A DNA stretch of 64,000 bases from Theodoxus fluviatilis. Taxonomy: Eukaryota; Mollusca; Gastropoda; Cycloneritida; Neritidae. Below are positions 11,805 to 21,940 of this stretch, piece after piece (position 1 is the first letter of the stretch; each line of letters begins with the position of its first letter). The position numbers were made by a program, and so were the translations under genes. The notes under the pieces are model-generated. The model ran no database searches. It saw nothing but the letters and a program-made list of their open reading frames with translations, and was not told where the DNA came from. Location of the stretch: the NCBI GenBank assembly GCA_034096865.1, contig JAWQFJ010009809.1:165001-229000 (forward strand), read 5' to 3'.

Positions 11805-13999
11805 CACTTAAGGTCTTAGGCTAGTCTCAAGGGAAAATGTGTTGTGTTAGCATATATTTCACATCTTTTTATATGATAGTATTATATTATCATTAGCCAA
11901 GAAAAAAATACAAACAGATGTTTTCTGGTTGCCATGGTTACAGAAAAAACAAGATGGCCGCCAGTGAAAACAACCCAACTTGTAACAATGATATCTCTAA
12001 TTCTATCCAACACTGAACAATGAAATTTGCACCATTTCATTTGGACTGCAAAAGCATATGCAATCAACCTAAAATTCTAAGTTGTTTGATAAATAAGAAA
12101 TTCACTATATTTTTGTGCTCTTATTACTGTTTTCCCGCCGTAATCAGAACACAAAAACCATCAAAAAACTAATCTATGCATCACCAGATCACTTTGAGAC
12201 TGGTTAGTTGCATAATACAAACTGAAAATAGCAAGTGTGGAAAGTTTCTACTTGCTATATGTAAATATGTAGTCATGGCAGTTGACACAAGGTTTAAAAA
12301 ACATAGTTTTGAGAAAAACGCAAATAAAGGAAATTGTTACTGGTCCCACCTTCTGATATGGGGCTACATGGCAATTTTCAAGTATTTTGGAGTCCCACAC
12401 ACCAGCACTTTGCTGTACACCTCATGCACAATGAAATGCACCCTTTTGGTAGTGATCACCCCCCTCTTTTCCACTGTACCAATCCTCTTTTCCCTTTCTT
12501 CGTGCATGTAGGACTTTCCGTCTTTGCTTCCCTGAGGCTGCTGCTTGCCTTCTAGACACCTCTACTCTTTCTTTATCTATCTTGGAACACCCAGCAAGAG
12601 TCCCTCTTCTCCCAAGTCTCACAACCTTTGCATTTCTTTGTCAGAACTGCAAAGTCAAGAACTTTCCCTGCAGCATTTGTCTCTTCTGGCATGTGGATGG
12701 CAGAAACCACACCATTTAGGAAGGAGTGTCCCCTCCGCTGCCATGTACCATCCACAGACACTGCAGTCTCCACAACATGTTGCTCAGTGTCAGCAGACAA
12801 ATGAATTTCTTTGGAAGCTTCAGCCATACTACGCTGACAAAGTGCAGAAGCTGATACTTTCAGAGCCCTCACTTTTCCTGTATGCTGCATTGGTCATAGC
12901 CTTTGGCATGTTCATAAATGCTGAGAAAGTTTTTATCTTTCTCAGTCCACACCCAATCTGTCTGAAAGCATAGATCACTCTCTTGTTTACATCATGACTG
13001 TGCTTTGCCTTCTTTGATGTTGAGATCATCTGGATGGCATCACACGCTTGACACTTCACAATAAACTCCCTTGCGAAGCCCTGACTTGGAAGCCTCTCCT
13101 CCACAGTCAACTCCCTCCCCTGGCATTCTGTACATGACAACAACTCCTTCACGGACGAAAACAACACGTCCAAGTCTACGAATGCATAGCTATACTCACG
13201 ATCACACAATGAAGTTGCTGCATCTTCACAAGAGGCAAGTTTCTGAGCAGATGCACTCTCGCAAACTTTATTGTTGCTATTTGCCTCGGCAATATTGTTG
13301 TCACTATGCCCAGCCCTATCAGTAGCGTCAGTGTCATGCACTACCCTGCGCAGACTCGCCACCGATACTTGGCAAGCCTGCTCCAGCTTGGACTCCGCCT
13401 CACCCCATCTCAGATAACTTCCTCTCACCACCACAGTCTTTCCCTACGAACTGATTCCCCATGAATCGCCTCTTTCTTCTCCGCACACTCGCAAACTTCC
13501 TCTTAATCGTCATCTTGCACTCTGCGTTCAAATAGACTCGGCAGTTGCAGCATTCACACAGAGCGCGAAAAGCGGAAGTTGACACCAGCCAAACGTCACT
13601 GTTAACTATGCGCTGATTGGCTTATAAGACCCTTCAGCTCATTATAATACTCTGATCATCCAATGAAATTCATCCATAGAAAACTATAGGGATCGTTTCA
13701 AACATAAAACTGTGATGAAAATGGAGCAATTTGGTGAAAGAATTATGTTTCTATGATGAAAAATAGGGAAGTTATGAGTTACTGAATATTAATTAGGTCA
13801 TCAGCTGATTTGACAGCACAAGAAATCTTTATACCATGCATAATAAATGACAATTTTCATCATTTTCCGCCACTTTGACAAGTTTATTGTTTACATCTAT
13901 GCATAGCTGAGACTTTGTGGCGTCTAAAACTGGGGGTCCTCTCAAAACTCATAATTATGAGAAAATCATAATTTTTCAAGGTAGCCTAAGACCTTAAGT
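11805..13999 (-). mobile_element. Mutator-like DNA transposon (degenerate)
   Basis: Inverted termini ACTTAAGGTCTTAGGCTA at about 11805-11822 and 13982-13999 enclose a decayed minus-strand transposase. No matching target duplication is obvious in the immediate flanks. I therefore treat the boundaries as probable and the identity as supported mainly by the coding relic. Confidence 0.62.
12422..13434 (-). pseudogene. Mutator-like transposase relic
   Basis: Minus-strand coding pieces run 13434-12829, then 12890-12573, then 12622-12422 in shifted frames. The first has paired cysteines (LLSCTECQGREL and VKCQACDAIQMIS), suggesting a zinc-binding region, followed by a VNKRVIYAFRQIGCG segment. The second has VSVDGTWQRRGHSFLNGVV and VLDFAVLTKKCKGC. 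That combination is the signature I associate with the Mutator-like transposase domain found in many invertebrate and cnidarian genomes. Frameshifts near 12840 and 12590 and further decay to the left mean it is inactive. It sits inside inverted termini at about 11805 and 13999, so it is probably the remains of the element's own gene. Confidence 0.72.
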
Positions 14000-14257
14000 C
14001 CCTGGCGACAGGTCCTGCACTGGTACCACTCTTCAGCGTTGCGACGCGTCCGCCACAGTGATGCATGAAGATGGGAGTGTCTTTAATTTAGGCTATATCT
14101 CCAGCCTGGCAGCTGCACAAAAAGTTTCACATCATAAGACACTTATAATCACATCCATTCTTCCTTCTCTTTCCTCTCTGAATCCTCATTGTTTGATAGC
14201 CACTCATTCTTTTTCTTATAAATTCTAAATTCACTTTCACTCAACAATTAGACAACA

Positions 14258-14660
14258 GTTAGACGATGGTTGACACCAAGAACTGCCGGTCCAAAGTGAA
14301 GGAAATAGCGATGAAGATTGCCCATATCGACACGGACATTTATTTCCTGACAGTTTGTACGGGGAAAAGAAAGGTATGTATGGATACTAGGGCAGACACG
14401 TTCACATAGCCTTTCACTGACGAAGGAGCCTACTTGGCCCCGAAAGCTCTGGAATTAATAAAAAAAATTGTAGTTGGACAAAGGTCTCCATTACTTCTTT
14501 TCTACTCGCCTACGAGTCCAACACCGGCCTCCTGTTTTCAAGTTAGACGATGGTTGACACCAAGAACTGCCGGTGTCACGAAATATTCTTTCCCTGTGTT
14601 ATTTTATGGCGGAAGTGCTTCTGCGCATGCGCGAAATTGGGTGCGAAATTGTTTCACGTG
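14258..14660 (+). mobile_element. Penelope-like element tail, copy 1
   Basis: This is a roughly 240-bp unit (GGTCCAAAGTGAAGGAAATA ... TCTACTCGCCTACGAG) flanked on both sides by the direct repeat GACGATGGTTGACACC (about 14262 and 14545). It shares nearly identical sequence with 24452-24690 and 25112-25335. The section after the second flanking repeat (14566-14641) is an inverted copy of about 24385-24455. The repeated flanks resemble Penelope-type pseudo-LTRs. A hammerhead-like core lies inside. No reverse transcriptase is present. Confidence 0.55.
14405..14455 (+). ncRNA. Hammerhead-ribozyme-like core
   Basis: CTGACGA (14417-14423) is followed by a short stem, AGGAGCC against GGCCCC with a five-base loop and one mismatch, and then GAAA (14442-14445). 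This is the conserved order CUGANGA - stem II - GAAA of hammerhead ribozymes, which are known in Penelope-like retroelements. A stem I is possible between CCTTT upstream and AAAGG downstream. The base before the cleavage position does not match the expected UH, so activity is doubtful. Confidence 0.35.
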
Positions 14661-14683
14661 TATATGGCGTGCTTTTTTCCCTC

Positions 14684-15045
14684 CAGGTTTACTGGAGGTC
14701 CTACAGACTTTATCCCTCCAGGTTTACTGGAGGTCCTACAGACTTTATCCCTCCAGGTTTACTGGAGGTCCTACAGTCTTTATCTGTCTGTGTGTGTGTG
14801 TGTGTCTGTCTGTCCCGTCTCCACGGCTTATATCTCAAAAACTACTAGTCGGATTTCCTTGAGATTTTGCACACTAACTGGAAGTTAGGTCCGATTGAAT
14901 GTATCAAATTTTCAGAATCGAGGCTTGAAGAGAAAGTGGTTTTCTAAGGTCGTATTCTCGAAATTACCGGTCGAAAAATTATTGAAATGACATTTGACGG
15001 CAAAGCCAAATTTGACGTCATTAATAGCATGACGTCATTTGCATG
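14684..15045 (+). repeat. CCTCCAG-hairpin repeat family, copy with triplicated head
   Basis: Three tandem ~37-bp heads, each containing the hairpin CCTCCAGGTTTACTGGAGG, are followed by a (TCTG)/(TG) tract and a conserved body (CCGTCTCCACGG ... GAGATTTTGCACAC ... GGAAGTTAGGTCC). The tail carries two TGACGTCA palindromes. Related copies lie at 18355-18660, 20550-20825, 37000-37290 (minus), 39785-39980 and 60840-61325 (minus). Confidence 0.8.
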
Positions 15046-15724
15046 TACGATCTGAAATTCAGTCCCACTTAGAAGCTTTCTGTCTCAACATTTCAATTTA
15101 TGAATCCAAATCGACAGGTGATAATTTTTTTTTTTTTTTTTGCCAGGAGAATCGATCTTCAATTTTTATTCATGCAGAATACATTTAAACGTGCATAAAC
15201 GATGTCTATGGCAAAGAAAACATTTTCTTAGCGTCTATCAACACAACATGGGGCGCAGAAGATTAACAAATGAAGCGCTGCACTACATCTGTAGGTGCTC
15301 GGAAGAGGCAAAGAGCGCTCAATTCTCACCCCAACCCTAGAAAGTTCCAGGTGGGAAAGAATACATCAATTTAGGCAAGTTGTCTAAACGCAGCCGCCAG
15401 GATCAGGGGCGGGGAAAACCCCTCGGCTTTGGGTCACGGGCAGCCTCACGCTTGGCCGACGATGTGATCGCGAACGCGTTGCCCCTCACAATTGACAGCG
15501 AGGTTCTCTGGAAAAGGAACTGTGTCTGGCGTGGCATTTCAATTGACGTAACAGCAGAAATTATGGGTATCTTTTTAGATTGACGTCATTTAGAGTTTCG
15601 GGGAACCCATGCGAGAATGAATAATTTCCAGAACGTTGGTGAAGGAGACAGAAGGATTTTTTACGATGCGGGTCGTTTCGTTTCGAAAATGTAACCCTTG
15701 AACAGCATTAATTTATCAAATCTG
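15046..15724. other. Repeat-rich spacer, no gene
   Basis: No coding region recognised; it includes an 18-bp T homopolymer near 15130. The segment from 15687 to 15724 belongs to a dispersed repeat. Another copy of that repeat at 21884-21924 shows the uninterrupted sequence into which the next element inserted. Confidence 0.5.
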
Positions 15725-15980
15725 GGTACTACTATTGACCGCAATACCCCGCAATACCCACAAATATACCGCAATACCACCAAATATGCAACTCGTACTT
15801 GCGTCAAATCGCCGTAGTTTGATGTTTACTTAGCCCGCTGAACGCTGCCAAGACTGATCTAATGGCGTAGCGTCTGCAGGAAAAGCCGCGAACGGCGCGA
15901 TATAAAAATAGATAAGCGAGTGACGTCTACCAACATCCAGGGACATCCCTTAGCGTGCGTTCCCATTGCTGTGCTGCAAG

Positions 15981-16262
15981 ATGGTTCGACACTGCTCCTG
16001 GGGAAAATGCAACAGCGATTCAAGATACAAGCACAAAGACCACATGAAAGGAGTATTTTTTATAACGGTGCCCGACCCACTTGTTGAATCGGAGAAATTC
16101 AATCGATGGGTGCATTTGTGCGGGCGACTACACTTCAAAGTAAAGCCAAGCAGCTCCTAGGCACGATGGAGACAGTTCATTTGTTCAAAGCATATCGTTG
16201 GTAGCAATGGACCTATAGAAATGAATCCGGATCCACTCCCTGCTCATTACACGGAACAGCAG
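15981..16262 (+). pseudogene. THAP zinc-finger exon of a P-like transposase, with an internal stop
   Basis: The frame opens MVRHCSWGKCNSDSRY, giving the first two zinc ligands (C5 and C10). It continues GVFFITVPDP ... FNRWVHLCGR, matching the THAP core including the conserved Trp. After a TAG at 16158-16160, the same frame resumes with CSKHIVGSNGP, supplying the C-x2-H half of the C2CH finger, then NPDPLPAHYTEQQ. It ends at a good splice donor (CAG|GTGAGT, donor at 16263). The stop lies between the two halves of the finger, so either the copy is dead or a small intron removes it (a GTAAAG at about 16139 could be a donor). Its position just inside one terminal repeat fits the N-terminal DNA-binding domain of a P-type transposase. 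Confidence 0.75.
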
Positions 16263-16557
16263 GTGAGTTTTTATTATGATAGATCGCAATTAGGAGCTCC
16301 GCATCACACGGACTGGAAGATTTATCATGCCTCCGTGCCGAACAGAGCGTTTTCGGCGTTCTTTCATTCCTTCAGCTGTTCACAACGCGGACAGACTATG
16401 GATATAGCTACAGGGTTAAAGAGTAAAGCAACGGATATGCATTATTGCATACATAAGGCTAAGCTACACGAATGATTTCGGTGGGGGTTATAATATATTA
16501 ATTATTGTGTGATGAGCGGGAGTCTGCGAGAGATCGACCCTACAGTCATGACAAGAC

Positions 16558-16634
<77 letters not shown>
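16558..16634. repeat. (TA)n microsatellite
   Basis: Perfect TA dinucleotide tract of about 77 bp inside the P-like element. The Ile-Tyr repeat frame across it is an artefact. Confidence 0.95.
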
Positions 16635-16635
<1 letters not shown>

Positions 16636-18284
16636 GTACGCCTCTGCAGTTGTGACTGTTCTGTGTTTAATCTGTTTAATTTTAATTGGTATCCACTTCA
16701 CGTCTTATTCACTAGAAAACTGGACACTCGTCTGAGATCGAGAACAGGAAAAAGTATATATAATTCAATAAACAACTTCATGCTGGAATAATAAATAAGT
16801 TTAGGGTAATTCACGTGTAAACAAATCGTTTTAGTGTTGTCAATTTTAGCAGCAGTACAGAACTAATTTAATCTATCGTTTTGCCCGGCTTGATAACGCT
16901 CTGCACTAAAGATGCGCGTTCCACCATATATAGCTCCCCGCTCACTCTCCACTCCAGAGAGTTTATAGCACTGTTACTTGTATTAGAACAAACTCTGCCC
17001 TGGAGATACCGGGAGCGAGAATTCATGCGGGTGAGATTCAAATCACCAAGTTGACAAGTACTTAAAGTAGCTTTCAAAAGTGTTGTCCTTACCAGTGAAG
17101 GTTAGTACTGCGTATTCAATTAATTTGCAAGTAAATGTATGTGGCTATGAGTGTGTCATGCTCGGTAAATCGTATTTTTGAGCTGCATATATATTATATC
17201 ATGCGTGCCCGTTTTCCAGATCATCCATTCAGTTGATTATTTACACTACTACGCAAGCTGCAATTTGAATTCACTTCTTCGGTTAACTGAATTGCTAAAT
17301 TCTATACGAGAAGTATCGGTGATTGCGATGTTGGCTTATTTCAGTGTTAAAAGGCTGGAGTTAGTCAACTATGGGATTCCATTGCCGAGAAAAGCACTGA
17401 ATATGTACGTTGCTCTTGCAAAAACGCAGTTTCAATTAAGTTTTTATTATCACGTACGTCACCAGTGATGCGCACGTGCGTGCGTGACAACCACTCGCAC
17501 TGGGTAAGATGTCTTTGCGAGGCTTTGTGTGAACAAACGCCATTTGCACACGTCTTCTCCGATCGAATGCTGTCCCCGGAAGTAGTGCCGCCGCCGGAAA
17601 GTACCGAACGTGACGTCACGCCGAAGTGAACGTGGGCTTACAGACGCTACGCTATGCGATCGCCGTAGTTTGACTGTTTCCGAGAGTTACGTCCCTTCGT
17701 GATGCGGTCGCTTCTGTGTATCGGTCCGAAAGTTTAGTTGAATTTGTATGGTTTTTGGCGACCCATGTGTCTCAAAATTGAGTAGAAGTATTTTGAGCGT
17801 ATTAGGATATCGAAACATCGCATCAGTTTCAATGTTGTTTTCTGGCCAAACATAGTATACTATGATCATTGAATGACCACCTATCAGATCTAAACTCGTT
17901 GTCTTCATTTGCCTGTCGGATAAGTCTTGGCAGTTTAAACACTAGAGCAGTCATCAGTTTATTGTCAATTTGAGAGACTCACTGGCTCATAAAATAGGTA
18001 GCTAGAGCATAATCGCTCCAAGCATTGATTTCGCCTGCCAGCCAACCAAAACAAGGGACGCAACTCTAAATCTCGTCTTGCTTAAAATCGCGGAGTGACG
18101 CTTCTTTATGTCTATGTAACGTATGTTCTTTGGACGAAGCAAACATCAAACTACGGCGATTTGACGCAAGTACGAGTTGCATATTTGGTGGTATTGCGGT
18201 ATATTTGTGGGTATTGCGGGGTATTGCGGTCAATAGTAGTACCGTCAAAGATGTATGTTGAATGCATCAATAGTTCTCTCGAGA

Positions 18285-18660
18285 GGTTGCGGGTTCGAAC
18301 CCGATCTTTTTTTGTTGTTGTGCCAAAACCTGGAGGTTCAGCGCCAGCGGTTTTTATCCCTCCAGGTTTACTGGAGGTCCTACAGACTTTATTAATTTGT
18401 CTGTGTGTCTGTGTGTCTGTCCCGTCTCCACGGCCTATATCTCAAAAACTACTGGACGGATTTCCTTGAGATTTTGCACACTGACTGGAAGTTAGGTCCC
18501 ATTCAATATTATCAAATTTTCAGAATCGAGGTTTGAAAAGAAAGTGACTTTTTTACATTTTGGTGTTTCAATGAAAACAATTCAACAGACTCCATTTTGC
18601 AAAATCTGTGACGTCATCATTTGACGTCGTATAACGTGACGTCATTTGCGAGTAGAATTT
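18285..18660 (+). repeat. Composite SINE fragment plus CCTCCAG-hairpin body
   Basis: It begins with a B-box-like GGGTTCGAACCCG, followed by CCTGGAGGTTCAGCGCCAGC, the hairpin CCTCCAGGTTTACTGGAGG, a (GTCT)n tract and the conserved body shared with 14684-15045. The tail has several GACGTCA motifs. The copy lacks the tRNA-like head seen at 20.3, 23.5 and 40.5 kb. Confidence 0.78.
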
Positions 18661-19127
18661 TCAGGAGGATGGATCCTATATAGAATCTATGCCAGGAGGA
18701 ATAATTTCGAGAACAATGGAGAAGGAGAAAGAATGATTTTTTACGATGCAAGTAGTCAATTCATGGAATGGCGACCCACTCCACAGCCACGTCACTTTCT
18801 TGCTGTATCTCTCGTGGTAACAGATGCGGGCGCAAAAATGGCTTCCAAATGAACGCAGACTTAACTCGTTGCATTGTATTCCGGACAGCATTTGTGTCTC
18901 ATTTTTGCCAGACAGTGAGAAGATTTCTCAGACTGTGATAGACAGGGGTATGAATAAATATTACTCATGTTATTTAGACGAAATTAAGATCTATGGGCAA
19001 GAGGATTACACGGTGGAGGTGACGGCTCGGTGCTTCAGATCAGTGCGAAAAAATGAAACACCACATCGATAATTTATATCCATCTTGACGCTGTTAAGCA
19101 GAAGATCAACTATCCTCATTGCTCGTG

Positions 19128-19245
19128 CAAGGCTGGGTCTTGTCTCGTCTCGGGGGAAGCGGAAAAAAGATTTTCCACGACAGCCGTATCTGGCATTTGA
19201 ACACGATATTGCAGCGCAGTTTTCTCCGTGCCGTCGTCGCTTCAT
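19128..19245 (-). pseudogene. Second THAP zinc-finger fragment
   Basis: A minus-strand frame starts MKRRRHGENCAAISCSN and continues to KSFFRFPRDETR. It has the C-x4-C pair and the SFFRFP segment typical of THAP domains. The C-x2-H half is not found in frame downstream, so this is a fragment or a single exon. It lies about 0.9 kb to the right of the P-like element and points the other way. Confidence 0.6.
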
Positions 19246-19259
19246 TTTCAGCTATGAGT

Positions 19260-20080
19260 GAATGAAAGCGTCGATTCTAATTCCAGGTAGAAACACCACA
19301 GTGTTCAGAGTTATGCGAGGAAAAGCTTTCTAACCTATTGACACCAGTCGCTTTTTCTAATGGGAGATCCAAAATGCCATCGCAGCTATCATTATTATAA
19401 TTATAATATAGGCCTGTATGCTAGCTGCTCGATCATCTGCTGCTCAGAGCGCAGATCATAAATATGCGTCCGGTGTTTATTTCTTTATTAAGACCAGCTT
19501 GTTAGAGACGTGCTTTTCCATGGAGAAAATTGTGTTTAGATCTTTTAGGAGAGATATAGTTTACTGACACCTTGAACCTTTTCCCAGTTTAAGTGTGGGA
19601 ATTTTCATGTTATATTTTTAGTGTTTACACTCCCTTCTCCACGCACTCGGCTAATTAGTGTTCATGTTTACAAACTACGGAACAAACGGTTTCTCACAGA
19701 CATATCGCTTTCAAGAAATACTATAAAAACCCTTGCACGCACTTGCATTCTGCTATTCATACACTAAACTTTATTCCTCACGCACGTGGCATAGATACAA
19801 CACTCACTATACATACGTGTATCTTGCACAAGCGCTCCGGGAGAGACACGCGAAAACTGGGAGGTCACTCTGTCGGAAATCTCGCTAAAATCAGCTTTCT
19901 ATTGTCTTTATAGTAAAACAAAGAGCCGGATTTTATTCAATTAAAATTCATAACTTTTAAACAAATTGACCCACAGTGTTCATACTTATACCATTGGAAT
20001 GATCTTTTTATGCTCTTTTCAATGAACTACATTTCATTCGTGTCATTTACCTTTCGTTTTTTCTCGCACATACCTATATA
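19260..20080. other. No feature recognised
   Basis: AT-rich unique-looking sequence. No coding, RNA or repeat structure that I can support. Confidence 0.4.
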
Positions 20081-20825
20081 ATACACCTCCTCCTCTGTGT
20101 GACTGTGTGAGTGTTAATTCAGCGTCTATGACAAGCCAATGCAAAACAAAACATGTCATAATAGGAGCTTCCTGAACCTATCCATCATGTTTAAAATATA
20201 TGGTCGATTGTTTCCTGGGCCGATAGCTTGCAAGGGGGTTTAGGGAAAAGAACGTTATGAAAAAAAATGCTTTACAAACACTCCGTCATATCAATTCTCA
20301 AATGGCTAAGCTGGTAGAGCGTTGCACTCTTGGTCATGCATGACCAGGTTCGATTCTGCACTGAAACTTTCTTTTCTCTCTTTTTTCGAGAGGTTGTGGG
20401 TTCGAACCCGACCTGGTTTTTTGTGTTTGTGTGTGTGTGTGTTTTTTCCTCCTCTTTTCTCGAGAGGTTGCGGGTTCGAACCCGTTCTTTTATCTCTTTT
20501 TTAAAATAAATATACGAAAACCTGGAGGTTCAGCGCCAGCGGTTTTTATTAGTCTGTCTGTGTGTGTGTCTGTCTGTCTGTCTGTCCCGTCTCCACGGCC
20601 TATATCTCAAAAACTACTGGACGGATTTCCTTGAGATTTTGCACACTGACTGGAAGTTAGGTCCCATTCAATATTATCAAATTTTCAGAATCGAGGTTTG
20701 AAAAGAAAGTGACTTTTTTACATTTTGGTGTTTCATTGAAAACGATTCAACAGACTCCATTTTGCAAAATCTGTGACGTCATCATTTGACGTCGTATAAC
20801 GTGACGTCATTTGCGAGGAGATTTT
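20081..20825 (+). mobile_element. tRNA-derived composite SINE, copy 1 (longest)
   Basis: A leader (CTCCTCTGTGTGACTGTGTG ...) shared with 23.3 and 40.2 kb is followed by a tRNA-like promoter at about 20302-20360. Its A box is GGCTAAGCTGG and its B box is GGTTCGATTC. Two further GGTTCGAACCC motifs follow, then CCTGGAGGTTCAGCGCCAGC, a (TCTG)n tract and the conserved CCGTCTCCACGG body. An internal RNA polymerase III promoter is inferred from the A and B boxes. The tail carries TGACGTCA-type motifs. Confidence 0.75.
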
Positions 20826-20860
20826 TGAAGGATAGAATAGAATAGAATAGAATAGAATTC
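20826..20860. repeat. (AATAG)n short tandem repeat
   Basis: About five copies of a 5-bp unit at the end of the composite SINE. Confidence 0.85.
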
Positions 20861-21031
20861 TTCGGCTTGCTTAGGCGTCCAGGGCCCGTATGCACGTCGG
20901 TCGCGTTTATCCCCTATACGGGCGGATAGGCGGGAACAATCGGTATGCACGTCAATCTGGTTAGCCTATCCTATGCGGATTTTCGCGTATAAAGTTATCG
21001 CACCTCCGAGGGCCTAAACGCGTGTAAATAT

Positions 21032-21217
21032 ATGGCGGCCGTTTTGTTTTTCCGAGCACGGCAGCGGCGTCTTCTACGAAGAAACAGGATTTTCCGGGAC
21101 CGAACTAATCCCTTCGACACCTACGATGACCAAGAAGTATTTCGTAAGTTCAGATTTCGTCGGCCAGACATTCTGGAACTGACACCAAAGATTATAGGTA
21201 CCTATAATCTTTGCTGA
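21032..21217 (+). pseudogene. Harbinger-type transposase N-terminal relic
   Basis: The frame reads RRNRIFRDRTNPFDTYDD, then EVFRKFRFRRPDILEL. This is the arrangement at the N-terminus of PIF/Harbinger transposases and HARBI1-like nucleases, where a short basic stretch and an aromatic NP-D-Y segment precede the first helical region. It stops after about 61 residues, just beyond a perfect 28-bp palindrome (21186-21213). The DDE catalytic part is not recognisable downstream. The family assignment is from motif memory only. Confidence 0.6.
21186..21213. repeat. Perfect 28-bp palindrome
   Basis: CAAAGATTATAGGT at 21186-21199 is followed directly by its exact reverse complement, centred on GGTACC. 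It lies inside the Harbinger-like frame and replaces the expected continuation. Confidence 0.95.
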
Positions 21218-21404
21218 CACCGCGAACTCAATCGATTTTCATTACGCGAAGCGGAGTCAGAATTCTAGAGTTACGTCCCTTTGCTCCGCGCCTCGTTCTC
21301 GTGCCAAGCCATGGCAATAGACGCTTCTTGTGTAGATAAGATATCTATATCGCGTCGACCTGCATTTGCAATTTTAAATCGTGGGAGCTTTCACGAGCTA
21401 TTGA

Positions 21405-21940
21405 TGCGTTCAACATACAGCTTTGATAAATTAATGCTGTTCATGGCTTACATTTTCTTTGGATGGGGTTTTAGTATCCCCCAAATACAGCGATTTCTGT
21501 GCGAACACGCAATGTAAGCAGTGGAGCCGTCGCCACGGATTCTTCGCCGTGTCGACCTGCATTGCGAATTGTAACATGTACCAGCTTTTTCGACCTACTG
21601 ATGCATTCAACATACAGCTTTGATAAATTAATGCTGTTCATGGCTTACATTTTCTTTGGATGGGGTTTCTAGTGTCCCAATAATTATACAGCTTTTTCTG
21701 TGCAAACCGTAGACAGCGTGTGTGTGTTTAGCTGTACGGGCCCTAACCACGTATAAAGCCCTAACTGGATTTGGTATGCACATCGCGCTAAACGGAGACG
21801 TATATAGCTAAACACACACACGCTGTCTACAGTTCGAACAGAAAAAGCTGTATATTGGGACACTAGAAACCCATCCAAAGAAAATGTAAGCCATGAACAG
21901 CATTAATTTATTAAATCTGTATGTTGATTGCATCAATAGG
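21405..21940. repeat. Direct copy plus large inverted repeat (hairpin arms ~130 bp)
   Basis: The left arm at about 21603-21737 (ATTCAACATACAGC ... TTCTTTGGATGGG ... GACAGCGTGTGTGTG) is repeated in inverted orientation at about 21800-21935, with a ~65-bp spacer starting at GGGCCC. A direct copy of the left arm lies at about 21405-21515. The right arm ends in AACAGCATTAATTTATTAAA, the uninterrupted form of the P-like element's target site. Confidence 0.85.

Larger units (their letters stand above)
15725..18243 (+). mobile_element. P-element-like transposon with ~106-bp inverted termini
   Basis: The terminal inverted repeats are 15725-15831 and 18137-18243, starting GGTACTACTATTGACCGC and nearly identical over about 106 bp. 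Flanking sequence TCAAATCTG (15716-15724) and TCAAAGATG (18245-18253) looks like a target duplication of 8 bp with two changes. The uninterrupted target is visible in the paralogous repeat at 21884-21940. The left part encodes a THAP-type zinc finger, the DNA-binding domain of P-element transposases. No intact catalytic region is visible, and a (TA)n tract at 16558-16634 interrupts the interior. Confidence 0.8.
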
